The notes: generated from the sequence alone by a model not told the origin. Shown: positions 1 through 8,558, counted from the stretch's first letter. The stretch is 64,000 bases of DNA from Candidatus Kaistella beijingensis (GCF_020084865.1 NZ_CP071953.1:744001-808000), one strand, 5' to 3'. Translations and numbers: made by a program.

Positions 1-1133
1 TTTCCTACTTTTATCGCAACTCCTTCTGCTTTTAATTGTTCCTCGGTTTTTCCAACGCCTGCAACTTCTGGCCAAGTGTAAACGACACCCGGAATTAAAT
101 TATAATTGATGTGAGGTTTTTGTCCAGCCAATTGTTCAGCCACCAAAACGCCTTCTTCAGATGCTTTGTGAGCCAACATTGCACCTTGAATCACGTCTCC
201 AATTGCGTAAATATTAGAAACATTGGTTTGAAGATGCTCGTTCACTTTCACTCTTCCTCTTTCGTCCAAATCAACACCTGCTTTTTCTAAGCCAAGACCT
301 TCTGTATAAGGTTTTCTACCCACAGAAACCAAAACGTAATCTCCTTCAAAAGTTACTTCTTCACCTTTCTTATTTTTTGCAGTCACTTTCACTGAATCGC
401 CATTTCTTTCAACAGCGGAAACTGCGGTTGAAAGTTCGAATTTCATTCCTTGCTTTCTCAAAACTTTGTTTAGTTCTTTCGACAAAGCGCCGTCCATTCC
501 CGGAATAATTTTATCCATAAATTCCACAACGGTAACTTCTGAACCCAATCGTAAATAAACAGAACCCAATTCAAGACCGATCACTCCTCCACCGATTACG
601 ATGAGCTTTTTAGGAATTTCTTTTAGTTTTAAAGCTTCCGTAGAAGTGATGATTCTTTCTTTATCTAAATTAATGAAGGGCAAATTCGATGGTTTTGAAC
701 CTGTTGCAATGATTGCATATTTTGTTTCAATTACTTCAGAAGAACCGTCTTCTTTGGTGATTTTTACGTGAGTCGCATCTTCAAAACTTCCAACACCTTG
801 AAAAACTGTAATTTTGTTTTTGTCCATCAAAAACTGAATTCCTTTAGTCGTTTGGTCAACCACTTCATTTTTTCTTGCGACCATTCTTGCCAAATCAGCT
901 TTTGGTTCATCAATGATGATTCCGTGGTTGGCGAAATTGTGTTTGGCGTTTTCGAAATGTTCGGAACTGTCCAAAAGTGCTTTGGAAGGAATACAGCCAA
1001 CATTAAGGCAAGTTCCGCCCATTGTTGGATATTTTTCGATAATTGCTGTTTTGAAACCCAATTGCGCACAACGAATTGCAGCAACATAACCTCCTGGACC
1101 GGAACCGATTACGGTAACATCGAATTGACTCAT
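1..1133 (-). CDS. lpdA: Dihydrolipoyl dehydrogenase (E3), 3' end cut by window edge
   Basis: This flavoprotein reoxidises the lipoamide of 2-oxoacid dehydrogenase complexes (pyruvate, 2-oxoglutarate) or the glycine cleavage system, passing electrons through FAD to NAD+. Reading leftward from the ATG at 1133-1131, 377 codons are visible out of the usual 460-470; the dimerisation domain lies outside the window. Seen directly: the FAD-binding GxGxxG (residues 10-15, GSGPGG), the redox-active disulfide in GGTCLNVGCIPSK (Cys42 and Cys47), the NAD-binding VIGGGVIGLELG segment, and the second FAD contact YAIGDV. The frame is open throughout. A good Bacteroidota promoter lies just upstream (1175-1206). 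No E1 or E2 gene is in view, so which complex it serves cannot be told. Confidence 0.95.
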   Translation of the reverse strand, partial: MSQFDVTVIGSGPGGYVAAIRCAQLGFKTAIIEKYPTMGGTCLNVGCIPSKALLDSSEHFENAKHNFANHGIIIDEPKADLARMVARKNEVVDQTTKGIQFLMDKNKITVFQGVGSFEDATHVKITKEDGSSEVIETKYAIIATGSKPSNLPFINLDKERIITSTEALKLKEIPKKLIVIGGGVIGLELGSVYLRLGSEVTVVEFMDKIIPGMDGALSKELNKVLRKQGMKFELSTAVSAVERNGDSVKVTAKNKKGEEVTFEGDYVLVSVGRKPYTEGLGLEKAGVDLDERGRVKVNEHLQTNVSNIYAIGDVIQGAMLAHKASEEGVLVAEQLAGQKPHINYNLIPGVVYTWPEVAGVGKTEEQLKAEGVAIKVG

Positions 1134-1174
1134 TATTTATTTTTTATTTGTTTTTAGTTAAAAATTAAGATTTA

Positions 1175-1206
1175 CAAAATTACGTTTTTTAACACAAAGG
1201 CACAAA
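1175..1206 (-). promoter_or_regulatory. Promoter of lpdA
   Basis: On the minus strand TTTG (1206-1203), 20 bases, then TAATTTTG (1182-1175) match the Bacteroidota -33/-7 consensus (TTTG, about 19-21 bases, TAnnTTTG). It lies about 40 bases before the lpdA start. The -33 part falls inside a CACAAAG tandem repeat. Confidence 0.55.
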
Positions 1207-1219
1207 GATTTACACAAAG
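1191..1219. repeat. CACAAAG short tandem repeat
   Basis: Three copies of CACAAAG with short spacers (AACACAAAGG, CACAAAG, ATTTACACAAAG) lie between lpdA and the glycosyltransferase gene. A related inverted segment (CTTTTGTGCCTTTCGTGG) occurs at 50286-50311, so it looks dispersed. It also supplies the -33 element of the lpdA promoter. Confidence 0.45.
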
Positions 1220-1259
1220 TTCACGCCGTATAAGTCATTAAAATTTAGCAAATTATTTT

Positions 1260-2333
1260 TTAGATTTTCAAAAGCAACTCCTCATACTTTTTCAATATAA
1301 TTTCTTTTGAAAATCTTGATTTAATCGAGTTTATAATTTGTTGCGGATGATGATTTTCATTTAAAACCTCCACAATTTTTTTTGCAAAATTTTCGTGGTT
1401 TTCAATATCTGAAATTTCTCCATTAATTTTTGGTTGAATGATTTCCGAAATTCCACCAGGACAATTGTTGGCTATGGAATACGTTCCGCACGCGCCTGCT
1501 TCCAACAAAACATTTGGAAAACCTTCGTAACGCGAGGAAAGAATAAATAAGTCTGCAAACTTCAGGAATTGGTAAGGATTTTCCTGTTGTCCGTGAAAGA
1601 AGACATTTTCCAAATCCAAATCATTTTTCATCTGATGGAGGGTTTCTCTATCTCTTCCATTTCCTAAAATGTGAAGTAGAATTTTTTCATTTCGTAGGTG
1701 AGAAAAAACCTTTAATAAATTATCAAAACCCTTTCTGGAAGAAAGATTTCCGATGGCCACCACATTTTTGCAATCATTTTTAAAACTTTCAGGTTTTGTA
1801 GAAATTTCCAGTTTACTTTCGATAAAATCAAAATCGACAGGATTATTAATTTTGACGAGTTTTTCTTTTTTGATATTGAAATTTTCAACCAAATCATTCT
1901 GCATATCGTCGCTCTGACAAATAATTCGGTAATAATTGTTGTAAAATTTATAGAAAAAACGGATTTCCTTCCTTGTCACGTGTTTTGAAACCACGTTCGT
2001 TTCTCTCGCAATGAATTTTGTTTTCGGAAAAATCTTGATAAATAAAGATAGATACGCATTAATTTCCCCAAAACCGCTGAAAACAATATCGGGTTTTCTT
2101 CTTTTGATTTCCAGTAAAATAGGTTTTAAAGAATGACGGATTCGTGGAGTTTGAATGTCTATAATTTCTACATCATCTTTTAGAAACTGTAAATAACCGC
2201 CTTCTTTTCTCAACAAAAGAATCTTCGGTTCAAACTTTTCACGTGGAAGATGATTGGCAATTGTCGTCACAATGCGTTCTGCACCGCCTGTTTCTAAATC
2301 TGGAAGGATGAAGATGATGGAGATTTTTTTCAT
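1260..2333 (-). CDS. Glycosyltransferase family 4 protein
   Basis: A 357-residue GT-B fold glycosyltransferase that transfers a sugar from a nucleotide-sugar donor; the acceptor is unknown. Seen: the N-terminal acceptor-side motif DLETGGAERIV (about 12-22), typical of GT4 enzymes, a linker near residue 180, the C-terminal donor domain with GNGRDRETL, and the donor-binding motif SSRYEGFPNVLLEAGACG (from 266), which contains the E-x7-E pair. There is no signal peptide or membrane segment, so it probably acts at the cytoplasmic face on a lipid-linked glycan or exopolysaccharide. It stands alone, without other polysaccharide genes, between lpdA and a decayed toxin-antitoxin remnant. The ATG at 2333 begins the usual MKKISIIFILP strand. 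Confidence 0.88.
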   Translation of the reverse strand: MKKISIIFILPDLETGGAERIVTTIANHLPREKFEPKILLLRKEGGYLQFLKDDVEIIDIQTPRIRHSLKPILLEIKRRKPDIVFSGFGEINAYLSLFIKIFPKTKFIARETNVVSKHVTRKEIRFFYKFYNNYYRIICQSDDMQNDLVENFNIKKEKLVKINNPVDFDFIESKLEISTKPESFKNDCKNVVAIGNLSSRKGFDNLLKVFSHLRNEKILLHILGNGRDRETLHQMKNDLDLENVFFHGQQENPYQFLKFADLFILSSRYEGFPNVLLEAGACGTYSIANNCPGGISEIIQPKINGEISDIENHENFAKKIVEVLNENHHPQQIINSIKSRFSKEIILKKYEELLLKI

Positions 2334-2374
2334 GTTTAAAAAGAAAACCGTCCTGCAAAAGTGCGAAAAAGTTT

Positions 2375-2697
2375 TTAGTGTAACTCGGGAAAGTCTTTGT
2401 CGTGATCGTTTAGAATATAATTTACGAGAAATTTTCCGTCATTTTCATCAAAAAAAATATACCAATAGGTTTGATGATTTCCTTTGTATCTAATAAATTT
2501 TTCACCATATCTCTTAATGTTTTCAGGTGCAGCTTTAGCAATTGGAAAACTAATTTTCTCCTCCACAAAATCATAAATTTTGTCTATATAGAAATCTAAA
2601 TCTTGATAAATCCAAAATACTCCTCTCTATACAAAATTTTAGCGGGTTCAGCCAATTGCCGGGCAAATTGTGAGGAATAACTTATTTTCCCCACCAT
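2375..2697 (-). pseudogene. RelE/ParE-like toxin, frameshifted
   Basis: Two reading frames together give about 107 residues of a ParE/RelE-type toxin. The first frame starts at ATG 2697 (MVGKISYSSQFARQL) and stops at TAG 2598-2596; the second carries the rest to TAA 2375, with QTYWYIFFDENDGKFLVNYI, which resembles the C-terminal strands of the family. Joining them needs one extra base near 2600-2625, so a one-base deletion is the simplest reading. The second half has only a GTG (2566) as a possible start, so an independent protein is less likely. The start overlaps what looks like the tail of an antitoxin, as in toxin-antitoxin operons. The family call is from memory of sequence patterns; decay is inferred from the broken frame. 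Confidence 0.55.
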
Positions 2698-2735
2698 TCT
2701 CTAATTATTTTGTTAAAGGTGTTTCCACTTTCAAA
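2682..2735 (-). pseudogene. Possible antitoxin C-terminal remnant
   Basis: In the frame that overlaps the toxin start, 17 codons (FESGNTFNKIIREWWGK, then TAA) sit directly after the recQ stop and run 16 bases into the toxin gene, the overlap expected for an antitoxin-toxin pair. An in-frame TAA precedes it, so the N-terminal part appears to be missing. It could also be chance open sequence; the overlap geometry is the main support. Confidence 0.3.
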
Positions 2736-2751
2736 TTAATACATTTTCAAC

Positions 2752-4956
2752 TTAATTCGCTACATCTGAAATAAACTTAATCCGTAACATTCTTACTTCC
2801 TCGTCGCTCAAATCGTCACCAAACTCTGCCAAAAGAACCTTCATACTGTCGCTTTCAGATTCCTTCATGAAATCCATGAATTCTTCCACAATATCTTCAT
2901 CAAAATTTTCGTCAATATAATAATCGATATTAAGTTTAGTTCCTTGATAAACAATACGTTCCATTTCTTTCAACAGTTCATCCATAGAAAGATTTTTGGC
3001 TTTGGCAATATCTTCCAAATCAATCTTTTTGTCGGTACTTTGAATGATGAACACTTTGTGGCTCGATTTGTTCGCAACAGTTTTCAACACCATATCTTGG
3101 GTTCGCTCGATGTCGTTTTCCTCCACATATTTTTTGATGAATTCGGCAAACTCTGTTCCGTATTTTTTGGCTTTTCCTTCACCCACTCCGTAAACTTTGC
3201 CAATTTCTTCAACGGTAATCGGATATTGCACAGTCATATCCTCCAAACTCGGATCCATGAAAACGGTGTATGGAGGAATTCCGTGTTTTTTGGCGACCGT
3301 TTTTCTCAATTCTTTTAATTGGTTGAAAAGATTTTGGTCTAAACCGCCTCCTTGCTGAACCTGAACTTTGTCAGAATCTGCTTTGCTTTGCTCAAGATCA
3401 TATTCTTTGTCCTCCGCGATGAGAAATGGATTTTTATTCTTACCGTCGATAACTTTCTGCCCTTTTTCGGTGATTTTCAGTACGCCGTAAGTTTCAATAT
3501 CTTTCTGCAAGAAATTTTGAACCGTTGCTTGTCGAATGATGGATTTCCAAAAGTTTTCCGATTCAGTTTTTCCAATTCCGAAATGTTTTGTTGATTCTAA
3601 TTTATAAGATTTCGTGACAGGATTTTCTTTTCCAACGATCACCGAAATCAAGTCTTTAGTTTTAAATTTCTCCTCCAAATCTTTCACTAATTTCAAGACC
3701 AATTTCAATTCTTTGGTCGCGTCTTTCAAAGTTGGCGGATTCACGGAATTGTCACACATTTGCGCTCCATCACCTTTTACAGGGTCAAACTGTTCGCCGA
3801 AATAGTACAGAATATACTGTCTTCTGCTCATCGAAGTTTCCGCATATCCTACAACTTCATTCAATAATTGCAAACCGATTTCACGTTCGGAAACAGGTTT
3901 TTGCGCTAAAAATTTTTCGAGTTTTTCAATGTCTTTCGGGTCATAGAAAGCGAGGCAATGTCCTTCTCCGCCGTCTCTTCCCGCTCTTCCCGTTTCCTGG
4001 TAATAACTTTCCAAAGATTTTGGGATGTCGTAATGAATCACAAAACGAACGTCTGGTTTGTCGATTCCCATTCCAAATGCGATGGTTGCAACAATAATGT
4101 CGCATTCTTCCATCAAAAATTTATCTTGATTGGCCACCCTTGTTTTTTGATCCAAACCTGCGTGATACGGAAGTGCGTTAATTCCGTTTACTTGAAGAAG
4201 TTGGGCAAATTCCTCTACTTTTCTTCGGCTTAAACAGTAAACAATTCCTGATTTCCCTTTATTCTTATTAATGAATTTTACGATTTCTTTGTCGATGTTT
4301 ACTTTCGGGCGAACTTCGTAAAAAAGATTCGGTCGGTTAAAACTTTCCTTAAAGACAATCGCATTCTGCATTCCCAACGTTTTTTGGATATCGTCTTGAA
4401 CTTTTGGCGTCGCAGTAGCGGTTAAAGCAATCACGGGAACATCCGCAATTTTATCGATAATGAGTTTCAAATTACGGTATTCAGGACGGAAATCGTGTCC
4501 CCATTCCGAGATACAGTGCGCTTCATCGATGGCTACGAAAGAAATTTTTACCTCTTTCAAGAAATCAAGATACTCCTCTTTAATTAAAGATTCGGGAGCG
4601 ACATATAAAAGCTTGGTTTTCCCCGATTTGATGTCATCGAAAACCTGTTTCGTTTGCGTTTTATTAAGTGAAGAATTCAGAACGTGTGCAATACCTTCGT
4701 CGGAAGAAAGTCCGTTCACGGAATCAACTTGGTTTTTCATTAGAGCGATTAACGGCGAAACCACAATTGCAGTTCCCTCCGAAATAAGCGCGGGAAGTTG
4801 GTAACAAAGCGACTTTCCGCCACCTGTAGGCATTAATACGAAAATATTATTTCCATCAAGCAGCTTCTGAATGATTTCTTCCTGCTGTCCTTTGAATGTT
4901 GAGAAGCCGAAATACTTTTTGAGTTCCTTCGATAAATCGGCGTTTTTTGTATTCAT
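2752..4956 (-). CDS. recQ: ATP-dependent DNA helicase RecQ
   Basis: A 3'-to-5' DNA helicase for recombination and repair, 734 residues. Superfamily 2 motifs are clear: Walker A TGGGKS (44-49), DEAH (144-147), LTATATP, and motif [13 protein letters not shown] RecQ C-terminal region follows, then an HRDC-type segment (about 530-610) and an extra C-terminal tail. The zinc site is unusual: where E. coli-type enzymes have CRR and CGxCDNC, this protein reads [14 protein letters not shown] and AQMCDNS, so at most one of the four cysteines is kept. I recall the same loss in other Flavobacteriia RecQ proteins, so it is probably lineage-wide rather than a defect. It diverges from kdsD; its 3' end abuts the toxin-antitoxin remnant. 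Confidence 0.95.
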   Translation of the reverse strand: MNTKNADLSKELKKYFGFSTFKGQQEEIIQKLLDGNNIFVLMPTGGGKSLCYQLPALISEGTAIVVSPLIALMKNQVDSVNGLSSDEGIAHVLNSSLNKTQTKQVFDDIKSGKTKLLYVAPESLIKEEYLDFLKEVKISFVAIDEAHCISEWGHDFRPEYRNLKLIIDKIADVPVIALTATATPKVQDDIQKTLGMQNAIVFKESFNRPNLFYEVRPKVNIDKEIVKFINKNKGKSGIVYCLSRRKVEEFAQLLQVNGINALPYHAGLDQKTRVANQDKFLMEECDIIVATIAFGMGIDKPDVRFVIHYDIPKSLESYYQETGRAGRDGGEGHCLAFYDPKDIEKLEKFLAQKPVSEREIGLQLLNEVVGYAETSMSRRQYILYYFGEQFDPVKGDGAQMCDNSVNPPTLKDATKELKLVLKLVKDLEEKFKTKDLISVIVGKENPVTKSYKLESTKHFGIGKTESENFWKSIIRQATVQNFLQKDIETYGVLKITEKGQKVIDGKNKNPFLIAEDKEYDLEQSKADSDKVQVQQGGGLDQNLFNQLKELRKTVAKKHGIPPYTVFMDPSLEDMTVQYPITVEEIGKVYGVGEGKAKKYGTEFAEFIKKYVEENDIERTQDMVLKTVANKSSHKVFIIQSTDKKIDLEDIAKAKNLSMDELLKEMERIVYQGTKLNIDYYIDENFDEDIVEEFMDFMKESESDSMKVLLAEFGDDLSDEEVRMLRIKFISDVAN

Positions 4957-4978
4957 TTAATTTTGTTTGCTAAATTTG
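4946..4978 (+). promoter_or_regulatory. Candidate promoter of kdsD
   Basis: TTTG (4946-4949), 21 bases and TAAATTTG (4971-4978) match the Bacteroidota consensus. It would give a leader of about 120 bases before kdsD. It overlaps the 5' end of the divergent recQ gene. Confidence 0.4.
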
Positions 4979-5103
4979 CATATTACCCAAAGTTAAAAAA
5001 TAAATATCAGAATAAAAAAAATTGCCTTCTTATTTTGATTTAAATATTGTTAAAATTTTTTCCTATTTTATAGCGATAAAGATTCCCAATTCAAACCTAA
5101 AAA

Positions 5104-6063
5104 ATGAATCAACCCGACATTCTGCAACTCGCCAAAAACGCTATCGATATTGAAATTTCCGAACTTGAAAACCTCAAAAACCGTCTTAGTGAAGATTTTC
5201 TGAAGGCGGTGGAAATTATTAATTCCGCTAAAGGAAAACTCATCATCGTGGGAATAGGAAAATCGGCTCATGTTGGAAATAAAATAGTTGCTACATTGAA
5301 TTCCACGGGAACTCCGTCACAATTTCTACATGCATCGGAAGCGATTCACGGTGATTTGGGCGTGATTCAAAAAACGGATGTGGTTCTCTGTATTTCCAAC
5401 TCGGGAAATTCCCCTGAAATTGTGAATCTTGCGCCATTTCTAAAGGAATATTCTTCAGCATTAATCGCAATGACGGGAAATCCAAATTCCAAACTTGCTG
5501 AATTTTCAGATGTCATTTTGAATACTCACGTTGAAAAAGAAGCATGCCCAATAAAACTTGCACCAACAAGTTCCACGACGGTTCAAATGGCTTTAGGAGA
5601 CGCTTTAGCGGTTTGTTTAATGGAACTGAATGGTTTTAAAGAAAATGATTTTGCAAAATTTCATCCTGGTGGAAGTTTAGGGAAAAACCTCACCGCAAAA
5701 GTGGATCAGTTTCTTTCTTCGCAAAAACCACAAGTATCCGAAAATTCGGGAATTCGAGAAATCATCATATCTGTAAGCGGTTCCACTCACGGAATCACGG
5801 TTGTAACTGATAACGAAAAAATTACAGGCGTAATTACCGACGGCGATTTGCGACGAATGTTGATGAGCGAACAAGATGTTTCAAAAATTATCGCAAAAGA
5901 CATCATGAGCAAAAACCCGAAAAGCATCGACAAAAACGCTTTGGCAAAAGAAGCCATGGCGGTTTTAAAAGAGAAAAATATCGGTCAATTAATTGTCACG
6001 GAAAACGGAAAATATTTTGGGATTATCGATATTCACAGATTGTTGGATGAAGGGATAAATTAA
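5104..6063 (+). CDS. kdsD: D-arabinose 5-phosphate isomerase (KpsF/GutQ family)
   Basis: Converts D-ribulose 5-phosphate to D-arabinose 5-phosphate, the first step towards KDO, the inner-core sugar of lipopolysaccharide. The 319 residues match the family length. An N-terminal SIS domain (about 35-180) contains GIGKSAHVGNKI and the serine-rich ISNSGNSPEI sugar-phosphate loop. Two CBS domains follow (about 205-319), with GVITDGDLRR in the first and GQLIVTENGKYFGIIDIHRLLD in the second. The conserved histidine segment FHPGGSLGKNL precedes the CBS pair. The start at 5104 fits the family N-terminus. Transcribed divergently from recQ; tatC follows after 177 bases. KpsF, GutQ and KdsD share this architecture, so the KDO role is by family and by the need of a Gram-negative cell. 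Confidence 0.92.
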   Translation: MNQPDILQLAKNAIDIEISELENLKNRLSEDFLKAVEIINSAKGKLIIVGIGKSAHVGNKIVATLNSTGTPSQFLHASEAIHGDLGVIQKTDVVLCISNSGNSPEIVNLAPFLKEYSSALIAMTGNPNSKLAEFSDVILNTHVEKEACPIKLAPTSSTTVQMALGDALAVCLMELNGFKENDFAKFHPGGSLGKNLTAKVDQFLSSQKPQVSENSGIREIIISVSGSTHGITVVTDNEKITGVITDGDLRRMLMSEQDVSKIIAKDIMSKNPKSIDKNALAKEAMAVLKEKNIGQLIVTENGKYFGIIDIHRLLDEGIN

Positions 6064-6192
6064 CGGTGAACTTCTTTTAGAGTGAACTCGCTTTGCTGCA
6101 ATTTGCTTCGCAGTGAATTTTTATAAATCTGCTTCAAAATATAATGGTTATAATTGTTCGATTTGATTACATAATCACTAATTTTGCAACTC

Positions 6193-6227
6193 ATTTTTCG
6201 AATCTCGAATCTTGAACCTCGTAACTA
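6193..6227. repeat. Heptad repeat upstream of tatC
   Basis: Degenerate 7-base units GAATCTC (6200-6206), GAATCTT (6207-6213), GAACCTC (6214-6220) and GTAACTA lie just before the GTG start of tatC. The GAATCTTGAA core is shared with the array at 61461-61489. Confidence 0.45.
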
Positions 6228-6240
6228 AAAACCTTTATCC

Positions 6241-7065
6241 GTGAGCGAAGGAAAAGAAATGTCATTTTGGGGACACATCGGCGAATTGCGCGGACATTTA
6301 ATCCGCTCCATCATTGCGATTGTTGTGGGTGCCGTCATTATCGGTTTCAATATCAATTGGATTATGGACCATGTTTTTTTCGGCCCGACTCGAAATGATT
6401 TCCCAACTTTCCGGGTGGTGAACCATTTTTCAAGGTTGGTTCTTGGTCAAGATAGTATTCATTTACCAAAAGATTTCCCCGTTCGTGTTCAAAAACTGTA
6501 TCAGCAATTTAACGTAATGATGGCGGTTTCCATGTTTGGCGGAATGGTTTTGGCGTTTCCGTACATTATTTGGGAATTGTGGCGTTTCATCAGTCCCGCT
6601 CTTCATCCGAATGAAAGAAAAAATTCTGTTTTCCTCATCAATTTTGTGTGGATTCTTTTTCTTGCGGGAATTTTGTGTGGATATTTTCTGATTTTGCCTT
6701 TCGCCATCAATTTTGGTGTTATCTTTAAAATTTCCGACATCATTGTTCCACTTTACGATTTAAGCGACTACACGACTTTATTTTTGCAGGTTGTTTTGGG
6801 AATGGGTGTAATTTTCCTTTTTCCCGTAATCGTGTATTTTCTAACAACGATTGGAATTCTCACGCCAAATTTCATGAAAACCTACCGTCGTCACGCAATC
6901 GTTTTGATTATGGTTGTAGCCGCAATCGTAACTCCTGCCGATGTTTTGAGTATGTTGATGGCGGCTTTTCCTCTACTATTACTTTATGAGTTCAGTATTT
7001 TGATGTGTACTTATACGTTTAAAAAAGTGGAGAAAAGAAATTCTTTGCCTGTAAAAACTTCGTAA
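6241..7065 (+). CDS. tatC: Sec-independent protein translocase TatC
   Basis: The multi-spanning core of the twin-arginine translocase, which exports folded proteins by recognising their RR signal peptides. The 274 residues begin with the family signature SFWGHIGELRGHLIRSIIA (the conserved Glu in the HxxELR motif is present) and have six hydrophobic helices, the last near ILIMVVAAIVTPADVLSMLMAAFPLLLLYEFS. The segment AFPYIIWELWRFISPALHPNERK, which I give in outline only, contains the conserved family Pro and Glu. Translation seems to start at GTG 6241; an in-frame ATG at 6259 would still leave SFWGHIGELR intact. No tatA or tatB gene is adjacent. Heptad repeats lie just upstream, which may explain the unusual start. 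Confidence 0.93.
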   Translation: MSEGKEMSFWGHIGELRGHLIRSIIAIVVGAVIIGFNINWIMDHVFFGPTRNDFPTFRVVNHFSRLVLGQDSIHLPKDFPVRVQKLYQQFNVMMAVSMFGGMVLAFPYIIWELWRFISPALHPNERKNSVFLINFVWILFLAGILCGYFLILPFAINFGVIFKISDIIVPLYDLSDYTTLFLQVVLGMGVIFLFPVIVYFLTTIGILTPNFMKTYRRHAIVLIMVVAAIVTPADVLSMLMAAFPLLLLYEFSILMCTYTFKKVEKRNSLPVKTS

Positions 7066-7104
7066 AATTTTAAAAGCGTGAAAAGTTTGGGATTTGCTTG
7101 AAGT

Positions 7105-7190
7105 ACAGTCCCGCTCTCGCTACTCGCTTTTTTTCGGCGGCGGCTTCGCCGCCGCCGAAAAAAAGCTCAAACATACCGCTCGATCGGGGC
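7105..7190. repeat. Large palindromic element with perfect 19-bp stem
   Basis: The arms at 7126-7144 and 7148-7166 pair perfectly over 19 bp (two GC, seven A-T, then ten G/C pairs) around a TTC triloop. Outer flanks AGTCCCGCTC (7107-) and the complement of GATCGGGGCT (near 7182-7191) pair imperfectly. The core is far richer in G+C than its surroundings. I recall similar elements scattered in Chryseobacterium genomes. It lies between the convergent tatC and the epimerase-like gene and could also stop transcription both ways. Confidence 0.7.
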
Positions 7191-7292
7191 TAAAAAGACT
7201 TTACGGTTCTTCTTTGAAAGCTCTTTGGAATAAAATCATTCCACTTCCATTTTTTAAAAATTCGGAACAACCACTTATCTGTGAGAGAAAAA

Positions 7293-7949
7293 TCAAATAT
7301 TCTTGGCAGCAACAGCAATATCTTTCGTTTCCAAAACCTGACTTGGATAACCTGTTTTTGCCACATTTGCCATTGCATTTGCAACCTCGGCAACGCTTCC
7401 GAAATAGTAAGGAAATACTGGTTTGAAAATCGTATTCATCCACGAAAAATACGGATACCATTTATTGACAAAACTTTGTCCATCCACAGGTTTCATAAAT
7501 GCAGGACGAAAATTATAGGCATTTTTTCCGAAAAGTTTGATTAAGTCGTTTTCCGTTTTTCCTTTTACTGCAGCCCAGCCGTTTCCTTTTTCTTTAGAAT
7601 CCGTGCCTGCTCCGGAAATGTAGCAAAATTTTCCGTTTGGATTTTCTTTTTTGAAAGTTTCCGCGAAATGGAGCGTCAAAGTGTGGGTGATCTTAAAATA
7701 TTCCTCTTTTGAAAGTCCAACCGAAGAAATTCCCAAACAAAACAAAACCGCGTCGTAACCTCTCATTTCATTTGCAATAGACCACAGGTCGTAAAAATCC
7801 TTATGGATAACTTCTTTCAGCTTCGGGTTAGAAATTCCGCTTGGTTTTCTACTGATGGAAAGAATTCCAGCAATATCTTCACGTTTTAGAAGGCTGATTA
7901 AAGCACCATTTCCAACCATTCCGGTTGCGCCGGTTAAAATAATTTTCAT
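7293..7949 (-). CDS. NAD(P)H-binding, NmrA/epimerase-like protein
   Basis: A 218-residue Rossmann-fold protein of the atypical short-chain dehydrogenase group. The N-terminus MKIILTGATGMVGNGAL carries the TGxxGxxG dinucleotide motif; LFCLGISSVG and CYISGAGTDS are the following strands, and Tyr/Lys-like catalytic residues are not clearly conserved (GWAAVKGKTEN holds a Lys in the right area). The length fits small NAD(P)-binding proteins used in redox sensing or as uncharacterised oxidoreductases. The substrate is unknown. It is convergent with tatC across the large palindromic element and is followed upstream by a CTAAAG repeat and the SRPBCC gene. No operon partner is evident. Confidence 0.75.
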   Translation of the reverse strand: MKIILTGATGMVGNGALISLLKREDIAGILSISRKPSGISNPKLKEVIHKDFYDLWSIANEMRGYDAVLFCLGISSVGLSKEEYFKITHTLTLHFAETFKKENPNGKFCYISGAGTDSKEKGNGWAAVKGKTENDLIKLFGKNAYNFRPAFMKPVDGQSFVNKWYPYFSWMNTIFKPVFPYYFGSVAEVANAMANVAKTGYPSQVLETKDIAVAAKNI

Positions 7950-8030
7950 TTGATAATTTTTGCAAAAATAGGAAACTCGATATTAACATTTTTGTAATAC
8001 TTCTTCAACTAATTTAATTACAAATAAATT

Positions 8031-8090
8031 TTGGCTAAAGCCAATGGAATAATTCACTAAAAAAGCGGACTAAAGTCCGCTCCTCTTGAT
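8031..8090. repeat. Double TAAA-loop palindrome, copy 1
   Basis: Two small palindromes in tandem: TTGGC-TAAA-GCCAA (8031-8044) and AGCGGAC-TAAA-GTCCGCT (8064-8081), followed by TCCTCTTGA. The same arrangement occurs at 25860-25920, so this is a dispersed repeat family. It sits between the epimerase-like and SRPBCC genes. Confidence 0.65.
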
Positions 8091-8132
8091 TTCATTTCGT
8101 GACGCACGATCAATCGTGTCTCCACCAATGTT

Positions 8133-8558
8133 TTATTTTTCTACGTATTCTTTTAAACTTTTTCCGATGATTCCGTTCCAACCGTTTTCAAAACTTTCCA
8201 CTTGGAAATCGTTTCCTAGATGTTCAAAATTCTCAAGTCCTTTGTGTGTCAAAGTCACCACAGTTCCTTCTCCATCGGGTTCCAATTCCCATCGAACGAT
8301 GGTTTTCTCCTTTGAAATTTCAGGATAAGTCCATGTGTGCTTGAATTTTTTCTGCGGAACATTTTCCACGACTTCACATAAATGATGATATTGCTCGTCT
8401 TCGGAACCGCCGTAAAAACTGAAAACCGAGTTTTCAGCAGCATTAAAGTCCGGAATATCAAAATACCATTCTTTAACTGCGTTTTTATCAGTAATTGCAT
8501 TCCAAACTTTTTCTAAAGGTGCGTTAACTTTTTGTTTAACGACTACATTCTCGTGCAT
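8133..8558 (-). CDS. SRPBCC (AHSA1-type) protein
   Basis: A 141-residue START/SRPBCC fold protein. The N-terminus VVVKQKVNAPLEKVWNAITD is the typical AHSA1 opening strand and helix, and the C-terminal GWNGIIGKSLKEYVEK is the long closing helix that lines the hydrophobic pocket. This family binds hydrophobic ligands or stimulates Hsp90-like chaperones; without experimental data the ligand cannot be named. The gene is single and its start at 8558 gives the family's usual N-terminus. It is divergent from the metallo-beta-lactamase-fold gene at 8748, with about 190 bases between them. Confidence 0.82.
   Translation of the reverse strand: MHENVVVKQKVNAPLEKVWNAITDKNAVKEWYFDIPDFNAAENSVFSFYGGSEDEQYHHLCEVVENVPQKKFKHTWTYPEISKEKTIVRWELEPDGEGTVVTLTHKGLENFEHLGNDFQVESFENGWNGIIGKSLKEYVEK

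Noticed and set aside
2944-3318. 124-codon open frame antisense to recQ
   Set aside because: It lies wholly inside recQ, its protein has no family features, and recQ is conserved along the same stretch.
7094-7426. 110-codon open frame through the large hairpin
   Set aside because: It crosses the palindrome and the 3' part of the epimerase-like gene and resembles no protein.
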